Notes under the pieces: model-generated
The model's input: only the letters and a program-made list of their open reading frames with translations
What the model was told of the DNA's origin: nothing
The model's database searches: none
Shown here: piece after piece, positions 7,068 to 15,810 of the stretch
Layout: every line of letters starts with the position of its first letter
How positions within the stretch are numbered: position 1 is the stretch's first letter
Assembly: GCA_963729935.1 (NCBI GenBank)
Contig: CAVSPW010000002.1
Location: 744,001-808,000, forward strand
Source: CAIKMD01 sp963729935
GTDB taxonomy: Bacteria > Pseudomonadota > Alphaproteobacteria > ATCC43930 > CGMCC-115725
Length of the DNA: 64,000 bases
Reading direction: 5' to 3'
Translations under genes and position numbers: made by a program

Positions 7068-8870
7068 ATGAGTCACTTACGCACTATCCAAAAACACGAT
7101 CGAAAAATCGTACAGCGCCGCGCAGCTAGCACCGGCGCCGGCGGCAAGGACATGCGCTGGGTGGCGCTCACCAACACGACTCTCGGCGTCGTGATGGGGG
7201 GGCTCAACACGACCATCGTCTTGATCGCTTTGCCCGCCATCTTCCGCGGCCTCGAGGTCGATCCGCTGAATCCCGACAACGGGAGCCTGCTGCTGTGGAT
7301 GCTGATGGGTTTTCCGGTGGTGACGACGACGCTGCTGGTCACCATCGGTCGCGCCTCGGACATGTTCGGCCGGGTACGAATGTACGTCTTGGGCTTCGCG
7401 ATCTTCACGATCGCTTCGGCGCTGCTGTCGCTGGTGTGGACAACGGGAACGACCGGCGCGCTGGAACTCATCGGCTTGCGCACCGTGCAGGCGATTGGAT
7501 CGGCCTTTCTCTTCGCCAGCAGCGCCGCGATCCTCACCGATTTCTTTCCGTCCGACCAACGTGGCTTTGCCTTGGGTGTCAATCAGCTTGCGCTGATCTT
7601 CGGTATGATGGCCGGGCTGATCTTGGGCGGACTGTTGGCGGTCGTGCATTGGCGCATGGTCTTTGCGGTGAGCATTCCTTTTGGCGCGGCCGGGACGCTG
7701 TGGGCGCGCTACCGCCTGCCCGAAAGCGCGCGGCCTCGACATGAGGAGAAATACGATCCGGTCGGGAACCTGACGTTCGGCGTCGGTCTCTTGGTGCTCT
7801 TGGGCGGACTGACCTACGCCCTCATGCCTTTCGAGGATGAGGCGATGGGGTGGGACAGGCCGCTGGTGAAAGTCTCGGCCGTCGTCGGGTTGCTCTTGAT
7901 CGCCGCCTTCTTTTACGTGGAAACACGGGTTGAAAGCCCGATGTTTCGGCTCGACCTCTTCCGGATTCGCGCGTTTTCCGCCGGCAATATCGCCGGTTGG
8001 CTGGCTTCGGTGGCGCGCGGCGGCCAGCAGTTCCTGCTGGTCATTTGGCTTCAGGGCGTGTGGCTGCCGTTGCACGGCTATGCGTTCGCGAGTACGCCCC
8101 TATGGGCCGGCATCTACATGCTGCCGATGATGCTCGGCTATCTCATCGGTCCATTTTCCGGTTATTTTGCCGACCGCTATGGCCCGCGGCTTTTCACCAC
8201 GATGGGCATGCTGGTCTCGGCGGTTTGCTTCGTTTTGTTGGCGCGGTTCGACGTGAATTTTTCCTATCCGCCCCTGGCCACGATTCTGGTCATCCTCGGC
8301 ATCGGCATGGGTCTCTTCATCGCGCCGAACACGAGCTCGATCATGAACGCTGTTCCCACTGAGACGCGCGGCGTGGCCTCGGGCATGACGGCTATGCTGC
8401 AGAACTCTGGCCAAGTCCTGTCGATGGTGTTGTTTTTCACTATCATCATCGTCGCGCTGTCGAGCACGCTGCCGCCAGCAATGGAACGAGATCTGGCACA
8501 ATTGGGCATGCCGGCGTCCGAGGTCGCGCAGGTGGCGCATCTGCCGCCGACGGCCGCTCTGTTCGCGGCCTTTCTCGGCTTCAACCCGCTGCAATCGCTA
8601 ATTCCCGCCGACATCATGGCGTCGCTGCCCGAGACGCTGCGCGCTCAGCTTCTGTCGCGCGCGTTCTTCCCGACCGTGATCGGCGAGCCGTTGATGGCCG
8701 GGCTCCGGCTCTCGTTTTATGTCGCCGCGGCGATGATGCTGGTCGCCGCGCTGGCGTCGGCGCTGCGCGGTCGCCAGACTTTCGGCGGCAACGACGCCGC
8801 GCCCATCCGTCGCGGGGCAAAAGAGGCTTGGCACCGCCAGATCGGCGGTCGAGTGGAGCGAGCACCTTGA
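7068..8870 (+). CDS. 14-TM MFS transporter, DHA2 type
   Basis: The 600-residue product has about 14 predicted membrane segments and DHA2 (EmrB/QacA) motifs: TTIVLIALPAIFRG in TM1, GRASDMFGRVRMY in loop 2-3 (residues 103-115) and ALGVNQLALIFGMMAGLILG in the motif C region. The family exports drugs or amphipathic compounds by proton antiport. The ATG at 7152 (MRWVALTNTTLG) is an alternative start with a purine-rich leader and would remove a charged 28-residue tail. The gene stands alone between two direct repeats, as a transposed cargo might. The substrate is unknown. Confidence 0.85.
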   Translation: MSHLRTIQKHDRKIVQRRAASTGAGGKDMRWVALTNTTLGVVMGGLNTTIVLIALPAIFRGLEVDPLNPDNGSLLLWMLMGFPVVTTTLLVTIGRASDMFGRVRMYVLGFAIFTIASALLSLVWTTGTTGALELIGLRTVQAIGSAFLFASSAAILTDFFPSDQRGFALGVNQLALIFGMMAGLILGGLLAVVHWRMVFAVSIPFGAAGTLWARYRLPESARPRHEEKYDPVGNLTFGVGLLVLLGGLTYALMPFEDEAMGWDRPLVKVSAVVGLLLIAAFFYVETRVESPMFRLDLFRIRAFSAGNIAGWLASVARGGQQFLLVIWLQGVWLPLHGYAFASTPLWAGIYMLPMMLGYLIGPFSGYFADRYGPRLFTTMGMLVSAVCFVLLARFDVNFSYPPLATILVILGIGMGLFIAPNTSSIMNAVPTETRGVASGMTAMLQNSGQVLSMVLFFTIIIVALSSTLPPAMERDLAQLGMPASEVAQVAHLPPTAALFAAFLGFNPLQSLIPADIMASLPETLRAQLLSRAFFPTVIGEPLMAGLRLSFYVAAAMMLVAALASALRGRQTFGGNDAAPIRRGAKEAWHRQIGGRVERAP

Positions 8871-9685
8871 TCCCGATTCCGGCGGTCGTCGTCGCGCGGC
8901 GCGAGGCTCTATCGGATTACGGCTCTAGCTCGACGGGAATGTGACGGGCGGACATGCCAATTCGATCTGTCCGCGATGCAGTCGGTCGACGCTCGGCACA
9001 TGAAGTATATGCCGGCGTCGTACTTCACGCCTTGCCGCCACGACGGCCAACGCTCCGCGGTGAAATTCACCCTGTCGTTATAGGAATACGGCCGCCAGAG
9101 AATCTGGGCGCCGCCATTGCTCTCGGCAGCCCCGAGCCGGACATGCGAGTTTTTCGCGCTGACTGCGAAAACTTAAAATCTAGTGGGGTTACATTTCGCG
9201 TGAAACATGACCCTACACAGGAAAATGGATTCACCGCCATAATCAAGAACATGCGCTTAGTTTCGGATGGGGCCATCCGGCGCATTCGGATATTGTCACG
9301 ATCATAAATCCTAGTAGGAGCCAGGCTACGTAAGGGCCACTCTCCGCGACGCGGAACGGCCGCGGGCACTCTTCTATTTTCGCATTCACATTGGCCGGAC
9401 TACGGGTCACCATGCCAAGGAAGAAAAGAACGGCGTCTAGAATCCCTGTCAGCTTTCGCTGGCTGGCAAGTGATCATGCGCTCGGCCCATAGGTGGCGGG
9501 GTACCGACGCCCTCGGCCGCGCAGGAGCCCGATCTACTTAGAATCCGTGGCGTAAGCCTGCCCGCACAATCATCGCGATGACACCGACGGGGACGGCGGC
9601 CGAGAACGATAGCCAATCCCAGCTGCGCATTTCTGGATCCTCCAACGGACCCCCGCGCAGGGCGGTTCTTTTTGCCAGATTATAT
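8871..9685. other. Long non-coding stretch with direct-repeat copy 2
   Basis: Apart from repeat copy 2 (9163-9274) I see no convincing gene. The longest open frame (8954-9307, plus strand) runs straight through the repeat and has no recognisable domain or good ribosome-binding site. Confidence 0.5.
9163..9274 (+). repeat. 112-bp direct repeat, copy 2
   Basis: This is the second copy of the repeat at 6858-6969: same orientation, same length, about ten substitutions and no gaps. Its internal inverted repeat pairs GGGTTACATTTC with GAAACATGACCC. Confidence 0.75.
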
Positions 9686-9901
9686 TCAAACTCGAATGAA
9701 GCGACGCCGGTCAGTCAGCACATCGGTCGACAGCGTCTTAGTATGGGTTGGGTCGGAAGCGAGGAAGACGCGCGCATGCCAGAGGCCGTCGGGCCCGACG
9801 AAGGCATTCTTCACGATCCACTCAGTTCCGCCGTGCCCGAAGAGCCCAGGCTGCGTATCGCGGAATCGCTGTCCTGGTTTGACCGGTGACTCAGAACTCA
9901 T
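9686..9901 (-). CDS. Small conserved protein, paralogue of 18954-19169
   Basis: The 71-residue product shares GQRFRDT.PGLFG, EW.V, DGLWHARV.LASD and HTKTLST.VL.DR with the protein at 18954-19169. That is about 60 percent identity without gaps. Conservation of two diverged copies at protein level shows that both are real genes. The protein is short, soluble and rich in tryptophan and aromatic residues, and I recognise no named domain. It lies just downstream of, and on the same strand as, the FixL-like kinase gene. The function is unknown. Confidence 0.75.
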   Translation of the reverse strand: MSSESPVKPGQRFRDTQPGLFGHGGTEWIVKNAFVGPDGLWHARVFLASDPTHTKTLSTDVLTDRRRFIRV

Positions 9902-9981
9902 GAGAATAGGTTACCACGCCGACGTCCTCTCGCGTTCGATGAAGGATGCTGGCCGTGCTACGGGTCTGTGAAGCCATCTTA

Positions 9982-11484
9982 TCATTCGTGATCCGCCCTG
10001 GCCTCTTCTGCTTCGGCAGACGGAAGAGTGAAGCTGAAGATAGTGCCGCCTGCCGGGTTTCCTTCTGCCCAGATGCGGCCGCCATGCGTTTCGACAATCG
10101 AGCGACAGATTGACAGTCCGATCCCCATCCCGGTCGATTTGGTCGTCTGAAAGGGCTCGAACAGCTTTTTTGCTAGGCTCGGCGCGAGCCCCGAACCGGT
10201 ATCGGTCACGCGCACCAGGGCGTCGCCGTTCTCGTTTCGCGTATCAATCTTTAACACGCGATCCCGCGACTGAGACATCGCCTCGATTGCATTCCTGACC
10301 AGGTTCAGGATCACCTGTTGAATCTGGACCTTGTCAACGAAGGCGGGTGGCACGTTCGGATCGAGATCGATCTGGGAGACGACGCCTGCGCTGGTAGCCC
10401 CGATGAGAGCCAGCCCGACCGCCTCTTGGACCAGTGTATTGATATCTTCTCTCCGGCGCTCGATTTCGTGCTTCTGCACAAACTCGCGCAAGCGACGAAT
10501 GACTTGCCCTGCCCGCTCGGCCTGCGCGGTGGCCTTCTCCATCGCTTCCTGAATACGCGAGACGGGTATCGGTTGGCTCTGCAAGAGCCGATGAGACGCC
10601 TGCAGATAATTGACGATCGCGGTGAGCGGCTGATTGAGCTCGTGGGCAAGGGTCGAGCCCATCTGACCCATTTCGCTCATGCGCGCCACATGGCTGAGTT
10701 CAGCTTGCAGTGTGGTCACCTCACGCTCCGCGTTTTTACGCGCGGTCAAGTCACGCACGAAACCGGTGAATATCCGGCGACCTTCCAGCAGGGCCTCGCC
10801 GACCGACAGTTCGATGGGAAAGGATGTGCCATCCTTGCGCAAACCCGTGACGACACGACCGATGCCGATGATTCGCCGCTCACCCGTCTCCAAATAATGC
10901 GAGAGATAACCGTCGTGGCGTTCCTGGTACGGCGATGGCATCAGAATTTTCACATTCTGACCGATCGCATCGCTTGCTGCATAACCGAACATACGTTCGG
11001 CGGAGGGGCTGAAAGTTTCGATCGTGCCGCGCTCATCGATCACTACCATCGCGTCCTTAACGGTCTCGAGTACAGTGCGAAACCGCGCCTCGCCCTCCCG
11101 CAGACCTTGAGCTGCCATGTCATTGGCGCGCACGTCCTGAACGATTGAGAGACGGTGAACGCCTCCCAAATCCGCCAGCGTGGAGGTTACGCGCACATGA
11201 ATCGGCGTCCCGTCCTTGTGGAGATACCGTTTCTCCATCGAATAGCTCGGAATCTCGCCGCTCAGCAGCCGCGCGAACAGCGTCTCGTCGCGTTCGACAT
11301 CGTCGGGATGGGTCAGGTCACGGTATCGGCGGCGCAAAAGCTCGTCGCGGTCATAGCCGAGCAATTCGCAAAAGCGGCGATTGACCTCGACCAAATGTCC
11401 TTCGGGGGTCACCCACTTGATACCGAGCCCAGCCTCCTCGAAGAGAAGCCGGTATCGATCATCGCTGCCGGAGGCGTGTTCCAT
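9982..11484 (-). CDS. FixL-like haem-PAS sensor histidine kinase
   Basis: The 500-residue protein has two PAS domains (about residues 10-120 and 133-250), a HisKA domain with the phospho-acceptor His281 in AHELNQPLTAI, and an HATPase domain (N box near 394-403, DTGSGL at 428, GMGIGLSI at 452). The second PAS domain matches the FixL haem domain: His190 in RHDGY corresponds to the proximal haem ligand and Arg210 in GIGR to the arginine that senses bound oxygen. It has no transmembrane segment. It therefore probably senses O2 in the cytoplasm. No FixJ-type regulator lies next to it, so it is an orphan kinase here. Confidence 0.9.
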   Translation of the reverse strand: MEHASGSDDRYRLLFEEAGLGIKWVTPEGHLVEVNRRFCELLGYDRDELLRRRYRDLTHPDDVERDETLFARLLSGEIPSYSMEKRYLHKDGTPIHVRVTSTLADLGGVHRLSIVQDVRANDMAAQGLREGEARFRTVLETVKDAMVVIDERGTIETFSPSAERMFGYAASDAIGQNVKILMPSPYQERHDGYLSHYLETGERRIIGIGRVVTGLRKDGTSFPIELSVGEALLEGRRIFTGFVRDLTARKNAEREVTTLQAELSHVARMSEMGQMGSTLAHELNQPLTAIVNYLQASHRLLQSQPIPVSRIQEAMEKATAQAERAGQVIRRLREFVQKHEIERRREDINTLVQEAVGLALIGATSAGVVSQIDLDPNVPPAFVDKVQIQQVILNLVRNAIEAMSQSRDRVLKIDTRNENGDALVRVTDTGSGLAPSLAKKLFEPFQTTKSTGMGIGLSICRSIVETHGGRIWAEGNPAGGTIFSFTLPSAEAEEARADHE

Positions 11485-11519
11485 GGGTTCCCGCGGTTTG
11501 CCTGGATTTTCGAAGCGGT

Positions 11520-11804
11520 CTATCTTCCCGATCTACACATCGGACTCTTCCCGGGATGTTTCACCCCCTGAGCTGCCGGCGCGGAGGCTGGGCGGATTAG
11601 CTGATCAAATTGAGAGGGTTCTGAACGGCGCATGAAGCCGCTAATCGCCGCGAGAACATCTGTGACCGTGATGCCATCGGCCCGCATGAGAGCCTGTGCA
11701 ATCGGGTCCGAAAGCAGATCGGCAACATGCGGCTCGCAGTCACCATTCGCCCACGGACTTTGCTTCCTCATTTGAGCTGCTCCGGAACTTTGGTGGCTCA
11801 TCAC
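11520..11804 (-). CDS. Small hypothetical protein upstream of the kinase gene
   Basis: The 94-residue product contains the amphipathic stretch VADLLSDPIAQALMRADGIT followed by VTDVLAAISGFM. It resembles short proteins of the DP-ALMRADG type found near FixL and Crp genes in rhizobia, although that is recalled and not checked. It precedes the kinase gene by 35 bp on the same strand and may be cotranscribed. The low-complexity C-terminus is less convincing. The function is unknown. Confidence 0.5.
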   Translation of the reverse strand: MMSHQSSGAAQMRKQSPWANGDCEPHVADLLSDPIAQALMRADGITVTDVLAAISGFMRRSEPSQFDQLIRPASAPAAQGVKHPGKSPMCRSGR

Positions 11805-11943
11805 GTGGGTATCGTCGGACGGTCATTGCCGTTTCTTAGAACGCCCGAAGAACGCTTTCAGCAACCTCGGCCCTTCATGCTTTGGTGAGCTTGTCTGGAA
11901 TCCTCTCCTTGAAGACGCTGCTCGGGAATGTCGAAGGATCTCT

Positions 11944-12327
11944 TCAGGATTTCGTCGCCTGCTCCCGGAAGGGAACGGCGGCACCGCTCATGATGCTGAT
12001 CATGCGGCTGCTAAGCTTGTTCGCCTCATCCACGCACTGGGCAGCGGCCTTATCCGTGAACTCCTTCTGGCACTCCAACAGATCGCCCGGGTTCCGGCAG
12101 GCCGTAAGGGCCGTCCAGGCATCGATGTTGGCTTGAAGGCGCATCTGCGAAAATGTCAGCATCTCCTGCGCGAGCTCGAAGGTGCCTTTCATCATCGACG
12201 AGCTGGATTGTGCCCAGCTATCCAAGGCGTTGGCGCCACCGCCCATCCAAGAGCTGAAATCCGGCATCAGCCCATTTCCTGCCTTCGTAGGTTTTGACTT
12301 CTCCGATGCCGTTGCGTCGTCTGTCAT
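11944..12327 (-). CDS. Phasin-family protein
   Basis: The ATG at 12327 is preceded by GAGGGAGGCACC, a strong ribosome-binding site, so the longer in-frame extension is not used. The 127 residues form a mainly helical protein: a charged N-terminus, then FELAQEMLTFSQMRLQANID and a helical repeat ending in EANKLSSRMISIMSG. This resembles phasins, which coat polyhydroxyalkanoate granules. A PHA synthase and a second phasin-like gene lie near 43-45.5 kb, which supports the call. A highly basic overlapping frame at 12218-12577 is disregarded. Confidence 0.65.
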   Translation of the reverse strand: MTDDATASEKSKPTKAGNGLMPDFSSWMGGGANALDSWAQSSSSMMKGTFELAQEMLTFSQMRLQANIDAWTALTACRNPGDLLECQKEFTDKAAAQCVDEANKLSSRMISIMSGAAVPFREQATKS

Positions 12328-12744
12328 GGTGCCTCCCTCTTTCGGAGTTGAATGCGGTTTCGGAAACGCTCGACGTTTTGGTGGCTGAGCCGTTCCGCCG
12401 TGACGATCTTCGACCTTGCGGGCCGGGAGCACCGGGCCCTTTTTTCTTTACCGCAGCGCGGGACGACCCGTTCTGGCGACCGAGCCGTTGCGTGCCCGAC
12501 ACCATTGCCTCCCCTACCTCTCGGGGCTTGACCTCGAAGTTTTGAGCAAGCTCTGAAAGCTCAACGATGCGTCTCACTCAGCGCGCACCCCAGCACATTA
12601 GGACTGTTGGAGACTCGACTTTCCCGCAGACCTACTTGCAACTGAGATTTATTCGCTTCTGTCCGGCCGTCTGTACGGTTTCGAACAGATGCGGCGAGAC
12701 CCGCTCATCTCGGAAAACGGCGTGTCTTGCCTATATCATTGATT
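12328..12744. other. Gap between phasin and Crp/Fnr gene
   Basis: This stretch holds the phasin leader and probably its promoter. A long arginine-rich open frame on the minus strand (from 12577 into the phasin gene) has no recognisable domain and I do not accept it as a gene. No regulatory palindrome is visible. Confidence 0.4.
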
Positions 12745-13470
12745 TTATTGTTGTTTCTCGTTAGTGAACAGTTTGCCCATCTCGGCCCGAACTGTCTCGT
12801 AGCATTCGCAAGTCGCATCCTCGAGCCCCGACCGATTCGTGATAGTCACGCGACCACGTGCATATTGGATCAGTCCCGCTTTCTGCAAGAAATTCGCGGC
12901 AATCGACACGCCGGCACGCTGAACGCCGAGCATCATTGCCAAGAATTCATGCGTAAGTGGAAATGTATCGGAAAGTGCGCTGTCATGGGCCATCAGCAGC
13001 CAGCGACAACAACGTTCTTCAAGCGAATGCAGACGATTGCACGCGGCGGTCTGCATCAGTTGACCGATGGCGAGACGGGCATACTTTTGCATCATTTCGC
13101 GAAGTGCCTTGTCCTTTTCCATTTCGTGTCTCAGGACATTGCGCTTGATCCTGAGCGCCGTTCCTGGAATTTGAACAATGGACTCTACGATGGCCCTATC
13201 GATACTGAAGAGCGCGTTTGGATCGGTTAGACCTTCGATGCCGACAGCCCCAATCTCGACGGTTCGACCATCTTGCATGGTCTTGACGAATGAAACCAAG
13301 CCGCGGTTGACGAAATAGAGATATTCGATCGGTCCATCCACCCGATCGATAATCTGCCATCGCACCGTATTCACAGGCTCCAAGACTCGCAGAATGCGCT
13401 TCAACGTGGCCGGCGGGAGAGATCGCAGGAGGCGGTTGGTGATAGGCGGATATTCGCGGGGTTGAGCCAT
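12745..13470 (-). CDS. Crp/Fnr-family transcriptional regulator
   Basis: The protein (241 residues from the ATG at 13470, MAQPREYPPITNRLLRSL) has an N-terminal cyclic-nucleotide-binding-type beta barrel (about residues 25-120, with VNRGLVSFVKTMQDGRTVEIG). A C-terminal Crp-type HTH follows (LTHEFLAMMLGVQRAGVSIA near residue 180). It has no FNR-type cysteine cluster at the N-terminus, so it is unlikely to carry an iron-sulfur cluster. An FNR-like palindrome lies about 80 bp upstream, so it may regulate itself or be under FixK control. Confidence 0.85.
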   Translation of the reverse strand: MAQPREYPPITNRLLRSLPPATLKRILRVLEPVNTVRWQIIDRVDGPIEYLYFVNRGLVSFVKTMQDGRTVEIGAVGIEGLTDPNALFSIDRAIVESIVQIPGTALRIKRNVLRHEMEKDKALREMMQKYARLAIGQLMQTAACNRLHSLEERCCRWLLMAHDSALSDTFPLTHEFLAMMLGVQRAGVSIAANFLQKAGLIQYARGRVTITNRSGLEDATCECYETVRAEMGKLFTNEKQQ

Positions 13471-13548
13471 GAAGCTTCTCTGATTAGCCGGACAGCAGGA
13501 ATTCCACTTTCCTACCGGGATATTTCGGCTCATTTACTGGTCAGCTCA

Positions 13549-13562
13549 TTGACGCACGTCAA
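13549..13562. promoter_or_regulatory. FNR/FixK-type palindrome upstream of the Crp/Fnr gene
   Basis: TTGACGCACGTCAA is a near-perfect palindrome fitting TTGA-N6-TCAA. It lies 79 bp upstream of the regulator start at 13470. Confidence 0.65.
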
Positions 13563-14127
13563 CTTCCAGGGGCTTGCCTTCCTTACCCCCTTTCCCGGAA
13601 GGCCTTCATTCAACCAGCGATGATGGCGCTCTGTTGTCGCAAACTCGTTGGTTGAGGCAGATCAAGGCGAGCGCATTTTATGGGCTGCCAAATGATCAGG
13701 TGCAGCGGGCTGCAATTTTGCTGCCGGAGTTGAATTCATGCCTGATAGTCCGGATATCCGATACTGGACGACCCCGGGTTCAATCGGTAGCGCAACAAGA
13801 ATCTCAAATCGACCAAGCGAGTTTAGACTAAGATCTCTCTCTCGCTAGTGGATAGAACCAGACGGATGGAACCCGGCGAACACGGAATTTCGCTCAAGAT
13901 CGCGCCGTGTTTCGCGCCGCCTGCGTCGGACTCGTCCGTGTGATTTTATCCACTAGATCACCAACTAACTTCCCGATTACCATCGATTTTCAGCCGCGTT
14001 CAGACGAATCCGAATTCCCAGTTGGACAATCTCCCAATCCGGTTAGCGCAGGTGAAGGAAAAGGGGAGGCGTGCTGTTGTTCCCGGTCCATGCCCACAGC
14101 CGCGGCTGCCGGCGCCGCCTGATCGGT
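13563..14127. other. Gene-poor stretch
   Basis: Short open frames exist on the plus strand (13574-13831, 13907-14122) but have no recognisable domains, poor ribosome-binding sites and unusual codon use. I see no convincing gene, RNA or repeat. Confidence 0.4.
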
Positions 14128-14691
14128 TCAGTAAAAGACGACAGCTCCCTGCGGATATGCTTGCTGCAGGAGGTCGAAGTCGCTGTCGTTCGTCAGGACT
14201 GGCAGGCCCGCCTTCGTGGCGCAGACATAAATGAGGGCATCATTGAAAAGCTCTTTGCGCTGATGAGCTTGGAAGTTCTGCGTGCGGGCCAATGCGCCCG
14301 CAAGAAGGCCGGCATCGAGCCAGTCATTGTCGTCTGGCGCGAGAACGCGTCCGGATGGAATGGCGCCCATCAGGCGCGCATAGTGAGAGCGGACGGCGCG
14401 GTAGTCCGGATCCGTCGGCGGCATATTGCCGATGCCGACCGCAATCTCCCCCAAAGATGCCGCGCAGTGAAATTGGATCGCGGTTCCGAGAAGCGTCTTG
14501 GCTGCCGGCGGGAGCCTCCCGGACGCGGCATGAATATAGGCGCATGTGTCGGGAACGATAATGGCCGGCCGCGCCGGCATCGCCGACGCCATGATCCGCG
14601 CGGCGGCGGGGCGTGGTGCGAGCTGTTGCGTCCGCTTCTCCGGTTTCAGGCGCCGAAGCGCGTTGTCGAGATCGACGGCTGGCAACGTCAA
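14128..14691 (-). CDS. PIN-domain toxin
   Basis: After a 40-residue N-terminal extension the protein shows a PIN ribonuclease fold: IIVPDTCAYIHA (first acidic residue), AASLGEIAVGIG (glutamate), FNDALIYVCATKAGLPVLTN and NDSDFD at the end (metal-binding acidic residues). VapC-type PIN toxins cleave tRNA or other RNAs. The start overlaps the stop of the upstream antitoxin-like gene by 4 bp (ATGA), the usual antitoxin-first order. The long N-terminus is unusual for VapC. Confidence 0.8.
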   Translation of the reverse strand: MTLPAVDLDNALRRLKPEKRTQQLAPRPAAARIMASAMPARPAIIVPDTCAYIHAASGRLPPAAKTLLGTAIQFHCAASLGEIAVGIGNMPPTDPDYRAVRSHYARLMGAIPSGRVLAPDDNDWLDAGLLAGALARTQNFQAHQRKELFNDALIYVCATKAGLPVLTNDSDFDLLQQAYPQGAVVFY

Positions 14692-15005
14692 AACTCCAAC
14701 GTATGCCGCTCGCCGAGTGCGCCGAAGGTCTCCGTCATGAATGTGCTTACTGGATCGGGCGCGGCGAGAGAAGCGAGCGCCATCTCGACCAGCTCCGTGT
14801 TCGAGGAAATCCCTGTCCGGCGCTTGGCTTCTTCGACGAGGGCTCGGGTCGTTCTAACGCTCAGATGCTCGTTCCGCTCGCCTGAAAGAAGGCCTGCCTG
14901 CTCCGCGTCGCCTCTTGCGGCCTCAAGGAGATGCATGCGCCTGATGTCGGCCCCCACAGCGGCAGTCGCCGATCGAGTTCGTCCGCGTCTTTTGCCACTG
15001 TCCAT
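14688..15005 (-). CDS. Antitoxin partner of the PIN toxin
   Basis: The start at 15005 (MDSGKRRGRTRSATAAVGAD) has AGGAGGTTCAA just upstream and is preferred over an in-frame start at 15056. The 105-residue protein has a basic N-terminus and a C-terminal helical part (LSVRTTRALVEEAKRRTGIS, then TELVEMALASLA) that looks like a ribbon-helix-helix DNA-binding unit. Overlap with the PIN gene shows it to be the cognate antitoxin, probably repressing its own operon. The exact family is not certain. Confidence 0.7.
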   Translation of the reverse strand: MDSGKRRGRTRSATAAVGADIRRMHLLEAARGDAEQAGLLSGERNEHLSVRTTRALVEEAKRRTGISSNTELVEMALASLAAPDPVSTFMTETFGALGERHTLEF

Positions 15006-15463
15006 TTGAACCTCCTGAAGAAGCGTGTGTGCAATATAGTCGATTTTCGCACACAAATCAAGAGGGCGAAATTCTTCGCGTCGGCAGGCTCTTTCTACCT
15101 GCTTAAACCGGATAGGGAGATTGGACGATTCAGAAGTCCCAATCGGACGCTTTGCTCAGCCCCACTGGTTCTCCGTTCGCGGCCGGTGGCGGGCGATCGC
15201 CCTGCGAGCAAGTGCTAGTAGAGCTGAAGAAGAAGCTGAACGGATACGGTAAGGCAAGGAAAGCGCGCGGTTAGTTTGCCGGGGGCTGCCTTTCCAGCGA
15301 GATATTCGGCAAAGCGCCTCAGCCGAGGGTCGCATCCGGGCGGAAGTACGATATCCATGCGCGGAAGATGATCGCCCCGGGTAAATCATCCCTCTACATT
15401 GCGCGTTAACATTGAAATTTCGTCGTTCGTTAAGGGTAATTTCGCTTAACCCAGGAGAGCCTC
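15006..15463. other. Gap before the IS5 fragment
   Basis: This stretch carries the promoter side of the toxin-antitoxin operon. I see no convincing coding frame or repeat. The last bases probably already belong to a decayed IS5 element. Confidence 0.4.
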
Positions 15464-15770
15464 TTGGTCGCGCACAAGACCGGCGCGATCGCGATCAAGC
15501 ATCTCGAACGGGTCGTGGTGGACACCACCGTGCAGCCCAAGGCAATCGCCCATCCGACCGATGCGCGGCTCAAGCTGTGGGCGATCGAGAAGCTCGCGGC
15601 GCTGGCCAAGGCCGAAGGGGTGCCCCTACGGCGAAGTTATCTGCGCGTCGCCAGACGCGCGGCGATCATGGTCGGGCGCTACACCCACGCGCGTCAGTTC
15701 AAGCGGATGCGGCGGGCGCTCAAGTTCCTGCGCACCCGGCTCGGCCGGCTCGGCCGGCTCTTCCGCTCGA
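15464..15770 (+). pseudogene. Fragment of an IS5-family transposase
   Basis: The frame reads HLERVVVDTTVQPKAIAHPT, then LRRSYLRVARRAAIMVGRYT and HARQFKRMRRALKFLRTRLG. This is the central part of IS5-group transposases, including the second catalytic-domain aspartate region. The catalytic N- and C-terminal parts are missing, and the frame runs into unrelated sequence at the end of the convergent binding-protein gene. It is a relic. Confidence 0.8.
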
Positions 15771-15810
15771 GGTGTGGGGCTGATCCGCGCCCCGCATCAA
15801 ACCGCTGGCA

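Noticed and set aside
8954..9307. A 117-residue plus-strand frame between the MFS gene and the small conserved gene
   Set aside because: It reads through the 112-bp non-coding repeat, and the other repeat copy does not keep a frame.
13574..13831. An 85-residue plus-strand frame and a tRNA-like GGGTTCAATC stretch near 13770-13800
   Set aside because: No tRNA cloverleaf could be drawn and the frame has no domain or ribosome-binding site.
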